From: 20CM-4-69-16 sp035637455
GTDB taxonomy: Bacteria > Gemmatimonadota > Gemmatimonadetes > Gemmatimonadales > GWC2-71-9
Direction: 5' to 3'
Assembly: GCA_035637455.1 (NCBI GenBank)
Contig: DASPXE010000101.1
Location: forward strand, 1-44,071
Length of the DNA stretch: 44,071 bases
The translations under genes were made by a program, and so were the position numbers. A model generated the notes under the pieces. The model had not been told where the DNA came from, searched no databases, and saw nothing but the letters and a program-made list of their open reading frames with translations. This document shows positions 41,704 through 44,071 of this stretch, piece by piece. Position 1 is the first letter of the stretch, and every line of letters begins with the position of its first letter.

Positions 41704-43500
41704 TCAGGCCCCTTCCTTAATGAGCTGCATCAAGTCCGCCGGCAGCGGGGGCTGCGCCTCGCGTCGTACCAGCATACGGTCCCCTTCCGTCTTTATGACG
41801 ATCTGCTCGCGCGCTTGGCGCTCGTCGGAGTCAGGATAATCGCTGCGGGTATGGGCACCCCGGCTCTCGTTCCGCTCCAGCGCGGCGCGCGCGGTCGCCT
41901 CCGAAACGACGAGCAGGGAGCGCAGGTCCATCGCGGTGTGCCAGCCGGGATTGTACTCGCGGCTCCCGGGGATCCCGACCTTGCGAGCACGTTCTTTCAA
42001 CTTCTCGAGCTCAGTGAGCGTGGTTTCGAGGCCGCTCTTGTCGCGGATGATGCCCGCGTTGCGCTGCATGACGGCCTGGAGCGCCGACTGCAGGGCGAAC
42101 GGATTCTCGCCGCCTTCATGCTCGAATGGGGCGAGGGCGTCGCGCATCGTCGCTTCCACCTCGGCGTCGGGGATGGACGGGGGCGCCCCGCGCTTCACCG
42201 CGGCGTGAAGCCCGGCTCGGCGCCCGAACACGAGCAGGTCGCTGAGCGAGTTCCCGCCCAACCGGTTGGCGCCGTGCATCCCGCCCCCGACCTCGCCGAC
42301 CGCGAACAGCCCGGAGACGGTGGACTCCTGCGTTTCGGCATCCACCTTCACACCGCCCATCACATAATGCGTCGTCGGACCGATCTCCATTACGTCCTTG
42401 GTGATGTCGACGTGCGCGAGCTCCTTGAACTGGTGGTACATGCTCGGCAGCTTCTGCTTGATGTAGTCGGTGCTTTGCTTCGAGGCGATATCGAGGAAGA
42501 CGCCGCCGTGCGGGCTCCCGCGGCCCTCCGCGATTTCGCGCACAATCGCTCTTGCCACCACGTCGCGCGTGAGCAGTTCGGGGGGCCGGCGATTCTTCTT
42601 GCGATCGCCTTTCACCCACGCATCGGCTTCCGCCTCGGTCTCGGCGAAATCGCCTTTGAACATGTCGGGCATGTACCGAAACATGAACCGCTCGCCGGCG
42701 GAGTTCTTCAGCACGCCGCCTTCGCCGCGTACCCCTTCCGTCACCAGGATGCCGCGCACCCCGGGTGGCCAGACCATGCCGGTGGGATGGAACTGCACGA
42801 ACTCCATGTCGATGAGCTCGGCCCCCGCCTCGTACGCCAGAGCATGCCCATCGCCCGTGTACTCCCACGAATTGCTGGTGATCTGCCACGCTTTGCCAAT
42901 GCCGCCAGTCGCCAGGACGACGGCGCCAGTGCGAAACAGCACGAAGCGGCCGGTTTCGCGGAAATATCCCAGCGCTCCGGCCACTCGTCCGCTCACTACA
43001 AACAAGCGCACAATCGTGCATTCCATGTGCACGTCGAGCCCGGAATGCACGGCCTTGTCCTGGAGGACGCGGATCATCTCCAGGCCGGTGCGGTCGCCGA
43101 CGTGCGCGAGACGGCTGTAGGTGTGCCCGCCGAAGGGCCGCTGGTTGATGCGCCCGTCCGGCGTCCGGTCGAACAGCGCGCCCCACGCCTCGAGCTCGCG
43201 GATCCGGTCGGGCGCTTCCTGCGCATGGATCTGGGCCATCCGCCAGTTGTTGTGCATCTTGCCGCCGCGCATCGTGTCGCGGAAATGCACCCGCCAATTG
43301 TCCTCGCTGAACACATTGCCAAGCGCGGCCGCGGCACCGCCCTCGGCCATGACGGTGTGGGCTTTGCCGAGCAGCGACTTGCAGACGAGCGCGACTTTGG
43401 CTTTCTGGGCGCTCGCCTCGATCGCCGCGCGGAGACCGGCGCCGCCGGCGCCGATCACGACCACGTCGTAGCTGTGACTCTTGAGGTCGGACGCCGCCAT
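41704..43500 (-). CDS. sdhA: Succinate dehydrogenase flavoprotein subunit
   Basis: The 598-residue FAD subunit that oxidises succinate. GAGGAGLRAAIEA binds FAD; H48 in KAHTVMAEGGAAAALGN is in the place of the covalent FAD histidine; FHPTGMVWPPGVRGILVTEGVRGEGG and GEVGGGMHGANRLGGNSLSDLLVFGRRAG are substrate and FAD motifs. The C-terminal RSDYPDSDERQ is typical. The ATG at 43500 overlaps the sdhC stop by one base (TGATG). A fumarate reductase role cannot be excluded from sequence alone. Confidence 0.95.
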   Translation of the reverse strand: MAASDLKSHSYDVVVIGAGGAGLRAAIEASAQKAKVALVCKSLLGKAHTVMAEGGAAAALGNVFSEDNWRVHFRDTMRGGKMHNNWRMAQIHAQEAPDRIRELEAWGALFDRTPDGRINQRPFGGHTYSRLAHVGDRTGLEMIRVLQDKAVHSGLDVHMECTIVRLFVVSGRVAGALGYFRETGRFVLFRTGAVVLATGGIGKAWQITSNSWEYTGDGHALAYEAGAELIDMEFVQFHPTGMVWPPGVRGILVTEGVRGEGGVLKNSAGERFMFRYMPDMFKGDFAETEAEADAWVKGDRKKNRRPPELLTRDVVARAIVREIAEGRGSPHGGVFLDIASKQSTDYIKQKLPSMYHQFKELAHVDITKDVMEIGPTTHYVMGGVKVDAETQESTVSGLFAVGEVGGGMHGANRLGGNSLSDLLVFGRRAGLHAAVKRGAPPSIPDAEVEATMRDALAPFEHEGGENPFALQSALQAVMQRNAGIIRDKSGLETTLTELEKLKERARKVGIPGSREYNPGWHTAMDLRSLLVVSEATARAALERNESRGAHTRSDYPDSDERQAREQIVIKTEGDRMLVRREAQPPLPADLMQLIKEGA

Positions 43501-44071
43501 CAGAACAGCCGCACGTCGTGGATGACGCCCATCGCACAGAGGCGGATGTAGACGTCAGTCAGGGCGACCGAGAAGAGCGAGCACCAGGCGAACAGCATGT
43601 GATGGCGGTTGAGCGCGCTCACGCCGCGCCACGCCTGGAAGCGCGCCTTCCCGCCCCGCGCACAGGAGAAGCAGTCGACCTGCCCGCCGATCAAGTGTCG
43701 CACTGAGTGACAGCCGAACGTGTAGCACGACAGCAGAATCACGTTGACGGCCATGACGAGCGTGCCGAGGCCCACACCAAACTCGCGCGGCCCCGCGGCC
43801 ATCGTGCCGTCCGCGAGGACGCCGTTGACGGGCCAGCGCATCGCGAGGAAGACGTCGTAGGAGAGAATGAAGATGAAGACGACCGCCGCGTACATGGCAT
43901 AGCGGTGCAGGTTCTGAAGAATGAACGGAAACCTGGTCTCACCCTTGTACCCGTGGCGCGGCTCGCCGACGGCGCACGCGACCGGATCGAGGAAGAAGGC
44001 CCGGTAGTAGGCTTTGCGATAGTAGTAGCAGGTGGCGCGAAAGGCGCCGGGGAAAATCAGGATCAGGAATG
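43500..44071 (-). CDS. sdhC: Succinate dehydrogenase membrane anchor (partial, 5' end outside window)
   Basis: The frame stays open to the window edge: FPGAFRATCYYYRKAYYRAFFLDP, then GETRFPFILQNLHRYAMYAAVVFIFILSYDVF, a second hydrophobic segment (LGTLVMAVNVILL) and a third near the end (HHMLFAWCSLFSVALTDVYIRL). About 190 residues are visible. This resembles the mycobacterial Sdh1 membrane anchor rather than classical SdhC/SdhD. A cluster of cysteines and histidines at 43662-43727 (CYTFGCHSVRHL ... DCFSC) could bind an iron-sulfur centre. Gene order anchor-flavoprotein-FeS also matches Sdh1. Confidence 0.85.
   Translation of the reverse strand, partial: FLILIFPGAFRATCYYYRKAYYRAFFLDPVACAVGEPRHGYKGETRFPFILQNLHRYAMYAAVVFIFILSYDVFLAMRWPVNGVLADGTMAAGPREFGVGLGTLVMAVNVILLSCYTFGCHSVRHLIGGQVDCFSCARGGKARFQAWRGVSALNRHHMLFAWCSLFSVALTDVYIRLCAMGVIHDVRLF

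Noticed and set aside
41815..43551. 578-codon plus-strand frame opposite sdhA
   Set aside because: The sdhA frame has complete FAD and substrate motifs; the antisense product has no recognisable domain.

Overview
The window is a GC-rich, densely packed bacterial chromosome segment holding core metabolism. It has no IS element, phage gene, CRISPR array, rRNA or tRNA that I can support. Four traits fit an aerobic or facultative Gram-negative-type bacterium using menaquinone: a futalosine-type menaquinone pathway, a 14-subunit complex I beside a type II NADH dehydrogenase, a mycobacterial Sdh1-like succinate dehydrogenase, and a small lipoprotein of a kind I associate with Gemmatimonadota. I lean towards Gemmatimonadota, but this rests on protein character and not on a marker gene.

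Layout. (1) 10-4648, minus strand: mqnE-mqnA-mqnC (menaquinone), purE, ispF (isoprenoids) and a dedA-type gene. (2) 4758-10652, minus: the lipid cluster yceD-rpmF-plsX-fabH-fabD-fabG-acpP-fabF, with a good promoter just upstream of yceD. A three-hairpin REPIN-like element separates it from mqnE. (3) 10687-32986, minus: one almost uninterrupted run of 21 genes, nuoA to nuoN, then a phosphohexomutase, a UPF0182 membrane protein, carbamate kinase, sucC, sucD, an EIIA-CBS fusion and ndk. Neighbouring genes mostly overlap by 1-4 bases or lie a few bases apart. The only gaps above 100 bases in the nuo part (nuoA/nuoB and nuoE/nuoF) are filled by inverted-repeat elements. (4) 33019-33095: a divergent promoter region driving nuoA leftward and dcd rightward. 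(5) 33096-40346: dcd, a DUF2339 membrane protein, a small membrane protein, a hybrid sensor kinase, a zinc-ribbon membrane protein, ndh and a lipoprotein, on both strands. (6) 40464-44071, minus: sdhC (cut by the window edge), sdhA, sdhB and a DinB-like gene.

Together the genes make fatty acids and quinone, feed electrons into the quinone pool (NDH-1, NDH-2, succinate dehydrogenase) and form ATP by substrate-level phosphorylation (SucCD, perhaps carbamate kinase). Ndk and the CBS-domain protein tie this to the nucleotide pool.

The features most worth a second look are the REPIN-like element at 4649-4733, the 16-base repeat family around nuoA-dcd, the EIIA-CBS fusion in the energy operon, the unusual PurE and MqnE active-site signatures, the compact NuoG that keeps an N7 cluster motif, and a Cys/His cluster inside the SdhC membrane anchor. 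No stretch longer than 300 bases lacks a gene.
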